Assembly: GCA_049999765.1 (NCBI GenBank)
Contig: JBNGIQ010009593.1
Coordinates: 94,165 to 122,689 of the forward strand
Length of the DNA stretch: 28,525 bases
Reading direction: 5' to 3'
Source: Phaeoceros laevis
Lineage: Eukaryota > Anthocerotophyta > Anthocerotopsida > Notothyladales
Below are positions 20,077 to 28,525 of this stretch, in pieces; position 1 is the first letter of the stretch; each line of letters opens with the position of its first letter. The notes under the pieces are model-generated. The model was not told the origin of the DNA and did no database searches. It saw only the letters and a list, made by a program, of their open reading frames with translations. A program made the position numbers and the translations under genes.

Positions 20077-21719
20077 TTGTGCCTTAGTGCTTCAATCTCG
20101 GCAGCTAACCCCGAGGGTTCCGCTGATTCCGCCTGATTAGCCTCTTGAACAGCTTTGGCCTTGGCCGCAGCCTTCTTCGCTCCTTTGCCTGTCGCCTTGT
20201 CAGGAGCCACACCAACAACTTTTTTGCCATCCTTAGAAACTTCAGTTTTAGATGGCGGCTTCATATTTTTCCGCTCTGGGTGCTTAGCAAAGCACACGGC
20301 TTCTACATGGCCCTCCTTATCACAAAAAGAACAATGCAAACTCGTTGGTGGGCAAGCACACTGTGGAGAGGCATGTTCACTACTGGCACAGTAGTTACAA
20401 CCGAAAGCTGGGGCACCACTGCTAGCTGCCACAACAGCGTGAGCAGTCTTGGTATTATACTGGCCCTTGGCCAGCCCAACACCACGATGAGAAGCCTTGT
20501 TCTCACCAGCACCATCATTCTTCCTTCCAGCATTTGGATTAGCCTCATACTCATGAGCATCGAAATGAGCATTAGCCATCTCATACCTCTCAGCGGCCAG
20601 GTAGACATCCTGCATGGTATATGTATCTCCCATGTCGTGGAATATACGATCTTTGACCTTGTCATGCAATGTTGGATTGGTCTTGAGAGCCCTCAAGAAT
20701 TTCTGTGCAGCTGCATCAGGGGCCATACCACCTGTGTCTTGGATCAGCCTATGCACCCTAGTGAAAAGCATTTTCAAGGTCTCACCTTTCTGCCACACCA
20801 CATTCTTCAACTCCTGAATCTTCTGAGTGTTTTTGGTGGGAAAATCCTGTTGCAGAATTGTGAAAAATATCCCCACTGGGTCTGGGTCAAAGGGAGTAGC
20901 CACTGTGGGTGGAATGCCCTGCGTAGCAATCGCCAGTTGTGCAGGTGTTAGAGTGACTATAGTGGGAGCTGCAGTAGGGGGTGTTGCAGGTCGCGCAGCA
21001 TGTGCAGCTATGGCAGCCTGCAGTTCTGCTGCTGTGGCCTGTGCTATCGCAGCTGCATAGGCCGGATTAGGAGACACCACATCCCTAAGCAATGCACCCT
21101 TGTGCTCCTCATACAACACATAAGCCTCTTCAGTGACATACCTGGCCAACATTTTGAATCCATACCTTTGGCTATAATGCTGTTGAAGTTTTACTTCCCA
21201 TTCATCCATCATGCTGTAAAAACATGCTTTGAATTCTCGCAACAGGACCGTACCTGGTCGGCCACTGAAGCGATCGATTTTCGTAGTACTGACATACCCT
21301 CCTGCTTCCATGATGCCTGCTGAGGTGACACGCTGAGCCTGTGGGATGCAGGCCTCTGGTGGTAGCACGCTTCTATGCACAGGGGAACAAAGTGATTCTA
21401 CTTCCTTCTCCTCGTCAGAGTCGAAGTCAGATTCGGAGCCAGATGTAGGGGGCTCCTCCTCAAAAGAGCTGAAATCGGGGATGACAGCAACGTCCTCCTC
21501 CTTGACTCCAAACTCAGCGTCGTCCGGCTCTCCAGTCGGCGTCGTGTCTCCCACTGATGACCGCGACACCGTTTCCGGAACCCAAACATCCGCGATAGCT
21601 GTGGGTCGGACCCTGAAAGGTCTTCTCCGTGTCGAGGGCCGTTGCCAGTAAGAGGCACTCTCCTGACTGTCAAATCCGTCTCTGCCCAGCCCAGCGATAG
21701 CACCAGCATGCCTGCTCAC
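20073..21719 (-). pseudogene. Retrotransposon Gag with two CCHC zinc knuckles
   Basis: Gag coats element RNA and forms the virus-like particle. The N-terminal about 110 residues are acidic and Ser-rich. A retrotransposon capsid-type core follows (IFFTILQQDFPTKNTQKIQE, LKMLFTRVHRLIQDTGGM, AAQKFLRALKTNP), then two knuckles of form C-x2-C-x4-H-x4-C: CNYCASSEHASPQC and CSFCDKEGHVEAVC. A Lys/Ala-rich tail and a short heptad follow. The frame at 21719 opens with GTG behind an upstream TGA. The first in-frame ATG is at 21311 (IMEAGG), so the original start is lost or non-ATG. The tandem knuckles are normal for nucleic-acid binding. No frameshift is seen inside this segment. Confidence 0.88.
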
Positions 21720-21885
21720 AGACCGAATTCATCGGTGGATTAGCGGATACTTGCATGACTGTGGACAATCGCAGCAATAATGCATGCAAGGGAAAACGGT
21801 TCCCCTATACTCTCACGCACACTCCCTAGCTCAACTCTCAAAACATGACAGCTGAGGCCGTGTAGTCGGCAGAGTCTTAGCAAGT

Positions 21886-22431
21886 TGTTCGCTCCTTTTT
21901 GAGCATCGAATGCATTCCAGGAACAAAATAAAACCTGTGCACAGGTGAATCTAGCAAATTGTTAAGGTCAGGAACCAGCATGCTTCAAGGACAATGCAGA
22001 AAAGCTTGTGTACATCTCGAAGAAAACAGCTGAAGGCGCGAAGCCCAGCACCAGCCTATGATTGAAACTTGCTAAGACTACTTTCTGAGAAGCAACAGCG
22101 CCGTTTTAGCTTGCTCTCTCGCATTCTCTCTCCTAGGTAGCCGTCGCCGCCAGCGAGCGAAATCGCCGCGTAATCTGGGTTAATAATGAGCCGGGAAACG
22201 GTCTATCCCTAACGGGATCGAGTAGACCGTGACCGTCACACTTCCTAGCAGCTGGAACACCAGCGTTATGCCGACAACTCAGCTGCAAACCTAATTGCTC
22301 CACTTAGCACTTGGCATCGTGCCATGAAAAAGAAAGGTGGTGAACAGGAAAGGCTTGCTATACAAGCAACACATTCCTGCTACATACCTAGCATCCACCT
22401 GCTGAGCGACATGCATTATCATGCCCTGACA
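21886..22431 (-). repeat. 5' LTR (right), truncated to 546 bases
   Basis: Starts TGTCAGGGCATG at 22431 (minus) and matches the left LTR down to 21886, ending GGAGCGAACA. The last 160 bases of the complete LTR are missing and the sequence goes straight into the leader (CTTGCTAAGACTCTGCCG...). The missing part probably held TATA box, R and U5, so this LTR should not drive element transcription. Confidence 0.85.
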
Positions 22432-22785
22432 ACAAAGTGAAAATATGTGAGTCCTTGAACAAAGTGCACTAATTAAACTTTGCTTCATATTCTAGAGGAT
22501 TATAACTTTCCTTTATTTAAGAGTTTTGCTATGAGCTGGCCACAAGGAACGTCCTATTTACAAGGGACGTCCTATTTTCACTTCCTATTTTCAGCAACAT
22601 GATTTCTCAATCTCATCAAATTTTTCCTAAATTTTGCCAATATACCGTCTAAAATTTAGACCAGAAACAGTCAAGCACTAAATCCTTTGAAATATGAGAT
22701 GAGGTTAGGGATGCCATCCTAAACAAAGTGAAAATATGTGAGTCCTTGAACAAAGTGCACTAATTAAACTTCATCTCACATCTTT
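22432..22785 (+). repeat. Target repeat: right part of copy 1, then complete copy 2
   Basis: 22432-22485 (ACAAAGTGAAAATATGTG ... TTAATTAAACTTTG region) continues the copy broken at 13042. 22490-22785 is a second copy that reads from TATTCTAGAGGATT through CATCCTAAACAAAGTG without interruption, so it serves as the empty-site reference for the retroelement. Confidence 0.8.
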
Positions 22786-22969
22786 GGTCTTCAAACTCTC
22801 CACCTGTTGTAAATAGTAGTAGTAGTAAGGTGTCGAGCTATACCGACTCCACAAGGAGATCGAGCACACCGCCATGTCCATGACATGTCAAGTAGCAGCA
22901 AGGCTTGGACTTAAACATCTTGATTTTTGACAGGAAAAACCACCTTCAAAAGCCTACTCAATCTAGCCT
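22786..22969. repeat. Possible further SINE-like tail
   Basis: 22814-22827 is an AGT repeat (TAC repeat on the minus strand) next to a GC-richer block with CGAGCTATACC. It resembles the tail context of the copies at 1524-1640 and 12500-12525, but the body is too diverged to align with confidence. Confidence 0.3.
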
Positions 22970-23160
22970 TAGCATGTGCAAGTGCCCTTGAGTTTTAAGG
23001 ATTTAGGGACCATCATGACCTAATTTCACATCAGCCTAAGCATTAGTGTACGTATTCATATTTGTTCTAAGCGAGCATCCTCATGCTATTCTATTTGTAC
23101 AGGTAAGGTTTACTAAATGCAAAATCTAATGTTGAATGAAAGGATTCTATAGATTTTTTT
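22970..23160 (+). repeat. Partial third copy of the 962-base repeat (3' end)
   Basis: ACCATCATGACCTAATTTCA, TCAGCCTAAGCATTAG, CATGCTATTCTATTTGTACA, AAGGTTTACTAA and TTGAATGAAAGGATTCTATA match the ends of the copies at 24975-25090 and 26780-26955. Only the last about 180 bases of the unit are present. Confidence 0.7.
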
Positions 23161-23166
23161 CCTTAA

Positions 23167-23364
23167 GGTGCTTCCAACGGTCGTGGGTTTCAAACTCACA
23201 ATGTCACGTGCAGCAAAGTCACGTTATACCNNNNNNNNNNNNNNNNNNNNNNNNNNNNNNNNNNNNNNNNNNNNNNNNNNNNNNNNNNNNNNNNNNNNNN
23301 NNNNNNNNNNNNNNNNNNNNNNNNNNNNNNAAGTCACGTTATACCAGCCGGGCTACTCTACCTC
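23167..23364 (-). repeat. tRNA-like sequence split by an assembly gap
   Basis: The minus strand reads GGTAGAGTAGCCCGGCTGG (A-box-like D-arm), then a 17-base anticodon-stem-like hairpin and GTGAGTTTGAAACCCAC (B-box and T-arm-like). It becomes one contiguous tRNA-sized unit if the N gap at 23231-23330 is closed on its repeated 15 bases. Mismatches in the anticodon and T stems and no clear acceptor stem make a SINE head or dead tRNA more likely than a working tRNA. Confidence 0.4.
23231..23330. other. Assembly gap (100 N) with identical flanks
   Basis: AAGTCACGTTATACC ends at 23230 and starts again at 23331. An exact 15-base repeat on both sides of a placeholder gap is best explained by two contigs that overlap and were not merged. 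Confidence 0.8.
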
Positions 23365-24154
23365 CTTTTTTTTATATGCCCAACTTAAATAAACGTATAA
23401 TTTTCAAAGTTGTTTTTAGACAATAAAATTGAGATAAGACAAAAAATTGAGATAAACGAATACGAGACGAGGAATTCATAGCTCTTTAAGTTGAGCACAA
23501 GATTTATAAGAAAGGGTTACTAGCCAAATAAAAGTTAATTTGAAACAAACATCAAACCTATGTGGCGCTTAACCGAACCTAGGCTAGACTACGTCTTAAG
23601 GGGTCGAACCTGGAGTAATGTTTAGAGACAGTTAGGATAACCTATCTATGCGAACAGGGCCAGTTAAGGCATGGTTATGTTAGCCATAAACTGAAGTAGT
23701 TAAATCAGTAGTTAACTAAAGTTGTTAGGGTAGTTAAGCCAACGGCTTTCTAGGCAGTTGTTCATGCTCGGCTGAGGCCAGGTACTCAGCCGATGATGGC
23801 CAGGGCCTCGAGCTTACGTCCGAGCTCTGGAGGAGGCGGAGAACGTAACATGCATGACTGTCCCAGCCGCCTGTTTACTACTCAGGGCGCAGCGGCCCGG
23901 TGTAATGGGGGTTCTATTTTTGCGAAGTTAGAGACAGTCATAGATGGTCTACGCCCTGAGTTTGCTGGAGGCGGGAGAGAGCTTCGGGGTATAGGGGGCT
24001 TCAGGGAAGCCAGCTGCGGAGTGAGTTGAGCAAGGGCGCTTGCTTACGTGCTTCTGCTTTTGCATCGGCAACCGCATAGGACCAAATCTCTTGGTTGCCT
24101 AATTTTCCAGCTAAATGGCTCTCTTGCATATAGGCTAACAAGCAATAAATATTT
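23365..24154. other. Non-coding stretch with a GC-rich island
   Basis: AT-rich up to 23780, then GC-rich at about 23780-24040. The island contains an ATG ORF (23793-24029, +, 78 residues, including GGSIFAKLETVIDGLRPEF) with no family I recognise, and an 8-base-stem hairpin (TCGGCTGA/TCAGCCGA near 23769-23794). It may be an exon fragment carried by a repeat; evidence is thin. Confidence 0.35.
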
Positions 24155-25116
24155 ATTTAATGCTTGCCATTGTGGGTGTGGTGCCAGAAAGGCTGAGGCC
24201 AACTGACCTCCGACCACACCCACACCGGGGTTGGAGGCCGACTGCAACCCTAGCGGTTCTTCCGACCCAGTAAGCCCTAGGAGGATGCTCACACACTCTT
24301 GCCCCAGGAGCAGCAGTTTCCGGCTTTCGGAAGATCCACTTTGCTCTCATCCTCACTCAGCTAGATGTTCGTGGCCGGGTATTTCGTGCTAACAATTTAA
24401 AGCTGCATTGCAATTGGGGGAAGGGCTTGACCGTTTTTTGTTTGCAGTGTTTGCAGTGTACTGTTTTGGGTAGTAAAAATCCTAGAGTTGTCTGAGACTT
24501 TGAGTTGCTTAGAAGATTGTGTAAAACATCACCTAAGCATATCCACACTTTAATAATAGTAGGATTTTTCAAAGTTAAGCTCGTGAGTGGAACGTAATCA
24601 TTTCTTAAAGTAGGTAATCGAAATCTTGTGTAAGAGCTTCTACACAAAGGAAACAAGTTTTGGGTTGAAAAGTTGTCAAATATGTTGCACATACCTGCAT
24701 GCAACGAGGACATGCCATAGCTCTTAATTCTGATTTCTGCATTTGTGCTTCATTTCACAAATAGTAAAAAATTAGAGATGGTCATCAAGAAGATGAGAAG
24801 AAGTTGAACTAATGGGGCTCAAAACATTTGAGTTTCAATGGCAAACCCTCTTTGCAAATTCGATGTTACTTGTCAAGTACCTTGTGGTATTTCTATAAGC
24901 ATTCGAGTTCCTTTGGGAGCACCTCTTAATTAAAACATGTTTTGGACCTACAAAACTCGCTTTTAATGGACACATTTAGATTTAGAGACCATCATGACCT
25001 AATTTCACATCCTCATGCTACTTAATTCATATAGTTAAGGTTTACTAAGTGCAAGATCTAAAGATAATTCAACGGATTCAATAGATCTCTGATTCTAAAT
25101 TCTCCGATTCTTGATT
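24155..25116 (+). repeat. 962-base repeat unit, copy 1 of a tandem pair
   Basis: Starts ATTTAATGCTTGCCATTGTG and runs to the start of copy 2 at 25117. The first 80 bases contain an 11-base inverted repeat, GTGGGTGTGGT and ACCACACCCAC. The unit shows no TG...CA LTR ends and no coding potential; the family is unknown to me. Confidence 0.8.
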
Positions 25117-25422
25117 ATTTAATGCCTGCCATTATGGGTGTGGTGCCCGAAAGGCTGAGGCCAGCTGACCTCCGACCACACCCACACCGGGGTTGGAGGC
25201 TGACCGCAACCCTAGCGGTTCTTCCGACCTAGTGAGCCCTAGGAGGATGCTCACACACTCTTGCCCCAGGATCAAGGGTTTCCGGATTTTGGAAGATCCA
25301 CTTTGCTCTCATCCTCACTCAGCTAGCTATCCGTTGCCGGGTATTTCGTGCTAACAATTTACAACTGCATTGCAACTGGGGGTTCCCCCAATTAGGACAG
25401 TAGGGTGCACCGTTTTTTGTTG

Positions 25423-25539
25423 TCAGAAGGTTGCAGGCCTCCCACTAGCGGGAGGCTTCTTGTCCTTCTCCTTCGCCTCCTTTTTGGGTTTCTGCAGCTG
25501 AATCGTGGCAGGCAGTGGCTTCTTCTCTCCCTTGGCCAT
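25423..25539 (-). CDS. Small lysine-rich ORF in the inserted segment, unrecognised
   Basis: ATG at 25539 to TGA at 25423, 38 residues, starting MAKGEKKPLPATIQLQ and continuing with a Lys/Glu-rich run. The composition is that of a basic tail or first exon rather than random sequence, so it may be a captured exon of a host gene. I do not recognise the family and there is no evidence of expression. Confidence 0.25.
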   Translation of the reverse strand: MAKGEKKPLPATIQLQKPKKEAKEKDKKPPASGRPATF

Positions 25540-26387
25540 CGTTTGGCAGGTGGCCTAACACACATGAAACACAAAAAAAGCCCATTAGAACGTGCTGGCC
25601 AGCATGCACAACGGACAGCTTCATTCTAGTAACGCTTAGCTGCAAATGCGGATGAGCAAACCTAGCTTACTAGCTATGCCGTGGAACAGACGCGTAGGCA
25701 ACGGAAAAGGACCGTGCTCTCGGGAGAGATGTCCGGCCTGGAAGCTCTGGAAGCGCTACAGTGGCTGACGACAGCGCACCGGGCATGTCAAAAACGTGCT
25801 CAAGCGAGTTCTAAGCAAGTGCGATAGGGCAGGTGGCGGAGCTGAAATTTGCAGCCGCAATTTTGTCGGACGGCATGGCCCGCTTGGAGTGGCCTGCCGC
25901 AAAAAATAGTTTAGGGCACGGTTTGAAATTTGAGGCGTACGCCCTTGGTAGGTGGGAAAGACGTGTCGAAACTTAGTTGGTTTAACTTGGTGTCGTCGGT
26001 GGGGCAACCTGCATGCGCCGGTGAGTACCCGTGCGCGATTACTCCGGTTCACGCTATTGCGCACTGCCACTATTTTACAGCATAAAACCATAGCACCGTA
26101 TCGTGCTACTTCTCGGAAGGGCTTGACTGTTTTGTGTTTGCAGTGTACCGTTTTGGGTAGTAAAAATCCTTGAGTTGTCCGAGACTTTGAGTTGCTTAGA
26201 AGATTGTGCAAAACGTCAGCTAAGCATACTCACACTTTAATAATAGTAAGATTTTTCAAAGTTAAGCTTGTGAGTGAAAGCTAATTATTTCTGAAAGTAG
26301 GTAAGCGATTGTGTAAGAGCTTCTACACAAAGGAAGTGAGTTTTGGGTTAAAAAGTTGTCAAATATGTTGCACATACCTACAGGCAA

Positions 26388-26487
26388 NNNNNNNNNNNNN
26401 NNNNNNNNNNNNNNNNNNNNNNNNNNNNNNNNNNNNNNNNNNNNNNNNNNNNNNNNNNNNNNNNNNNNNNNNNNNNNNNNNNNNNNN
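26388..26487. other. Assembly gap (100 N) with identical flanks
   Basis: CATACCTACAGGCAA ends at 26387 and starts again at 26488, as at the 23231 gap. Closing it on the 15-base overlap restores alignment with copy 1 of the 962-base repeat (CATACCTGCATGCAACGAGG near 24690) without missing bases, so the true gap length is negative. Confidence 0.88.
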
Positions 26488-26922
26488 CATACCTACAGGC
26501 AACGAGGACATGTCATAGCTTTTAATTCTGATTTTTGCATTCGTGCTTCACTTCACATAAAAAATTAAAATAATAAAAAATTAGAGCTGGTCATCAAGAA
26601 GATGAGAAGAAGTTGAACTAATTGGGCTCAAAACATTTGAGTTTCAATGGCAGACCCTCCTTGCAAATTAGATCTTACTTGTCAAGTACCTTGTGGTATT
26701 TCTACAAGCATTCGGGTTCCTTTGGGAACACCTACTAATTAAAACATGTTTTGGACCTATAAAACTCGTTTTTAATGGACACATTTAGATTTAGAGACCA
26801 TCATGGCCTAATTTCACATCAGTCTAAGCATAGCATGCATATTCATATTCGGCCAAATTCTAAGCATACATGTATACTCATGCTATTTGATTCGTACAAT
26901 TAAATTTTACCAAGTCCAAGAT

Positions 26923-27750
26923 CTAAAGGTGATTTAATGGATTCAAAAGATCTCTTCTCCATCTATTGAAGCCTATACAACCCTTAAATCCTTTCAAAGC
27001 AAATTCTTGGGATATAAATTTTCTCTCATTTTGATCTGGCCACTTAAGATAGTCAATTAAAATAGACTCTAATGGAGTGATGAGTTTTAACCTAGGCAAA
27101 TTTCCCCTCTTGTGCATCCTCAGTTTCATCCGTTCACTTCTGATAGAAGCATATATGACCTGCATTAGAGTCAATCGTGTAGCATCCCTAACCAAAGGGG
27201 CTACACTTATATTAGAATGCTTCACATGATCCAATTCATTTAACTCATCAATAAACCAAATGATTCTACCATGTGCAGCAAAGTTGATACACCAATCCTC
27301 CAGCTCTTTCACTTTTGTCAATCTTAATAACTCACTGATAGATGACATGTCTCCTCCAAATCCAAGTAGAAGAGCTCCTTGGAGATGTCTATAAGCAGCC
27401 TATGCCAATTCACTACGTACAATGTAAACCACTTTCTGATTCTTCCAAGCATCTTCAATCCCAGTCTGAAGTTTGCGAATAAGATGTCCATTTGTCAATC
27501 TTGCATGGCAAAAGCCTACCAAAGTGGCAAGCAAATAAGTCTTCCCACACCTAGAAATTCCAGTGAATTCAAACTTCATGTAATTTGAATCTGCCACCAA
27601 ATAGTATATCTCTGCAAACTCTTTCCGTCCAACATAAGTATATATAGATGTTGGAGAAGTATCCGAGGGGTTTATAGTAGGGAGAGGTACGCGTGAAAAG
27701 CAATTGAGACTTGACAATTTAATCTCCAGTGTTAAATTGCTTGAAATCAT
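26923..27750 (-). pseudogene. P-loop NTPase fragment, possibly Crinkler/RHS-type, with an in-frame stop
   Basis: The frame from ATG 27750 contains YVGRKEFAEIYYLV and a Walker A motif GISRCGKT (nt about 27561-27538). It ends at a TAG (27400-27402). The same frame continues after the stop (AAYRHLQGALLLGFGGD) and holds a Walker B-like RIIWFIDELNE. The order, with an aromatic-rich strand before Walker A and an IWF(I/V)D strand after, recalls the NTPase of CRN/RHS proteins, but I cannot confirm the family by eye. A generic AAA/STAND ATPase is the alternative. The tail at 26923-26955 overlaps the end of the 962-base repeat, so the original C-terminus may have been replaced. Confidence 0.5.
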
Positions 27751-28090
27751 AAAACTTCACAAGCAAACCATGTTTGGCCAGTGCTGGACTCAACAAAGAG
27801 ACATTGATACTGCCCAATAATCTCAGAGCATGAGCTACATCATCTCTTTTTTTCTCACCATCACCTGCAAGTAATTCAAAACACTTAACTTGATCTGTAG
27901 AAACTGCTTTGGTTTGTATTACATGGATCAACTTCTGCACTGAAGATAGTGGAAGTTTACCTTCATTAACAAGGTCTCTCACATACTGTTCATGCCTTCT
28001 TGTCAGATTTTTGTCTCTGAGGACTTCATCCATTAACATAGGCATGTTAGAACTTAAAGATGTCACATACTCAACATCACTGACCTTCAT
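27719..28090 (-). CDS. Hypothetical ORF upstream of the P-loop NTPase, probably part of the same gene
   Basis: 123 residues from an ATG that directly follows a good splice acceptor (ACCCTCAG). Helical and charged (DEVLRDKNLTRRHEQYVRDL; DQVKCFELLAGDGEKKRDDV), no recognised domain. It overlaps the NTPase frame at 27719-27750 in another phase, so the two were joined either by an intron or before a frameshift. AT-rich codon use is like that of the NTPase segment and unlike the GC-richer genes at 3-12 kb. Confidence 0.45.
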   Translation of the reverse strand: MKVSDVEYVTSLSSNMPMLMDEVLRDKNLTRRHEQYVRDLVNEGKLPLSSVQKLIHVIQTKAVSTDQVKCFELLAGDGEKKRDDVAHALRLLGSINVSLLSPALAKHGLLVKFYDFKQFNTGD

Positions 28091-28201
28091 CTGAGGGTTT
28101 CCGATCTTGTAGCTTGGACGTTAGATGCAGTGCCGCAACAACGATGTTGTTTGCGCCATACGGGTTCCTAAAAGCTGGACATCCGATTCGAAGGTGCTGC
28201 A

Positions 28202-28399
28202 TTAGATCGGTGCTGGACTCATCCAACGCCGTGTCAGAGTGTTAGAATCACTTAAACTTGAATTTAAATCACTCTTCCCGCCTATGCTACTTGTCGTGGA
28301 AGACATGGAATCATCATTTGAACTTTCCAACAAAATACTAAGGTTCAACTCTCGCCGAACCCAGCCTAGACACTCTTGACGATTTGCGATCTTCGGCAT
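28202..28399 (-). CDS. Short Ser-rich ORF, possible first exon of the NTPase gene
   Basis: ATG at 28399, 65 residues: MPKIANRQECLGWVRREL, then a Ser/Asp/Asn-rich stretch, stop at 28202. It is in the same frame as the ORF starting at 28090, with two stops between, which an intron of 100 bases or so could remove; I see an acceptor but no strong donor. No family recognised. Confidence 0.35.
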   Translation of the reverse strand: MPKIANRQECLGWVRRELNLSILLESSNDDSMSSTTSSIGGKSDLNSSLSDSNTLTRRWMSPAPI

Positions 28400-28402
28400 T
28401 TT

Positions 28403-28448
28403 GCACACACAATAAGTAGATCATTTTTGTGATCCGCTTATTGTGTGC
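28403..28448. repeat. Hairpin with about 19-base arms
   Basis: GCACACACAATAAGTAGATCA (28403-28423) faces TGATCCGCTTATTGTGTGC (28430-28448) across a TTTTTG loop, with a couple of mismatches. It lies just upstream of the ATG at 28399 and could be an inverted-repeat element relic or a 5' leader hairpin. Confidence 0.6.
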
Positions 28449-28525
28449 ATTTAGCAAGAAGATCATAAATTCGAAAAGATATAAATTTAAAAATGAAACA
28501 AAGCGGGAATTACTCACGGCCAAGC

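Larger units (their letters stand above)
13043..22431 (-). mobile_element. Ty3/gypsy LTR retrotransposon encoding a DNA methyltransferase and a PHD-finger integrase, defective
   Basis: Coding order on the minus strand: right (5') LTR, Gag, linker, protease, cytosine methyltransferase, RT, RNase H, integrase-PHD, purine tract, left (3') LTR. Protease-RT-RH-INT order places it in Ty3/gypsy (Metaviridae). Outer ends are TGTC...GACA. The flanks share ACAA (13039-13042 and 22432-22435), or AACAA if the terminal A is counted as target; a second copy of the target repeat shows the same bases uninterrupted. The LTRs differ at roughly 15 of about 545 aligned bases by hand count, so the insertion is not very recent. 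The coding part probably began as one long frame. It is now cut by frameshifts (near 20080, 19620, 18935, 18530, 17105, 15300) and in-frame stops (18744, 17749, 16772, 15662). No tRNA-iMet-type primer-binding site is visible. Copies elsewhere might be intact. Confidence 0.93.
25117..26955 (+). repeat. 962-base repeat unit, copy 2, interrupted by a 734-base segment and an N gap
   Basis: 25117-25382 matches the first 230 or so bases of copy 1 and 26117-26955 matches the rest. The break in copy 1 is between GGGGG and AAGGGCTTGA. The inserted segment (25383-26116) is GC-richer and carries a second copy of the ACCGTTTTTTGT...CAG motif near its left end, so it arose by duplication plus insertion. 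Copy 2 runs up to and slightly into the 3' end of the NTPase reading frame at 26923. Confidence 0.75.

Noticed and set aside
20145-20951. 268-codon plus-strand ORF
   Set aside because: Antisense to Gag, whose capsid and zinc-knuckle motifs are clear; no domain on this strand.
1-28525. CRISPR arrays, bacterial operons or prophage
   Set aside because: No regularly spaced repeats of that kind; introns, LTR elements and plant gene families show a eukaryotic nuclear genome.

Overview
The window is nuclear DNA of a land plant. It has short GT-AG introns (81-125 bases in the two confident spliced genes), a plastid-type beta-amylase, a PPR-DYW organelle RNA-editing factor and a Ty3/gypsy retrotransposon. 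The PPR protein has a DYW domain of the KPAxA ('DYW:KP') class and ends GRH instead of DYW. That class is known from hornworts, ferns and some lycophytes, lineages with U-to-C organelle editing. With such short introns a hornwort is my best guess, but the species cannot be fixed by eye.

Layout. 1-600: decayed kinesin-4 motor fragment (-). 745-3164: no gene seen; palindromes, a SINE-like remnant and a 41-base tandem duplication. 3165-5525: intronless PPR-DYW:KP gene (-) with an OSB-type PDF motif near its N-terminus. 5526-6945: low-complexity DNA, an assembly gap and the 5' flank of the next gene. 6946-8420: seven-exon phosphatidylglycerophosphate synthase gene (+). 8421-10130: convergent intergenic space. 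10131-11996: two-exon plastid beta-amylase (-). 12293-13042: tandem SINE-like repeats running into a repeat that is the target of the retroelement. 13043-22431: a 9.4 kb Ty3/gypsy element (-). 22432-26955: AT-rich nested repeats, including a 962-base unit in tandem. 26923-28399: a broken P-loop NTPase gene (-) with upstream ORFs, then a hairpin.

The most unusual object is the retroelement. In coding order it has Gag with two CCHC knuckles, a linker, aspartic protease, a cytosine-C5 DNA methyltransferase, reverse transcriptase, RNase H and a DDE integrase whose C-terminus is a PHD finger. It therefore carries a potential DNA-methylation writer and a potential histone-tail reader. This copy is dead: it has several frameshifts and four in-frame stops, and its 5' LTR has lost about 160 bases (probably TATA, R and U5) together with any recognisable primer-binding site. 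The target site can be reconstructed from a second copy of the target repeat.

The host genes do not form a pathway: an organelle RNA editor, an anionic-phospholipid enzyme and a starch-degrading enzyme, each with its own promoter. Two of the three 100-N gaps are flanked by the same 15 bases on both sides and are probably unmerged contig overlaps.
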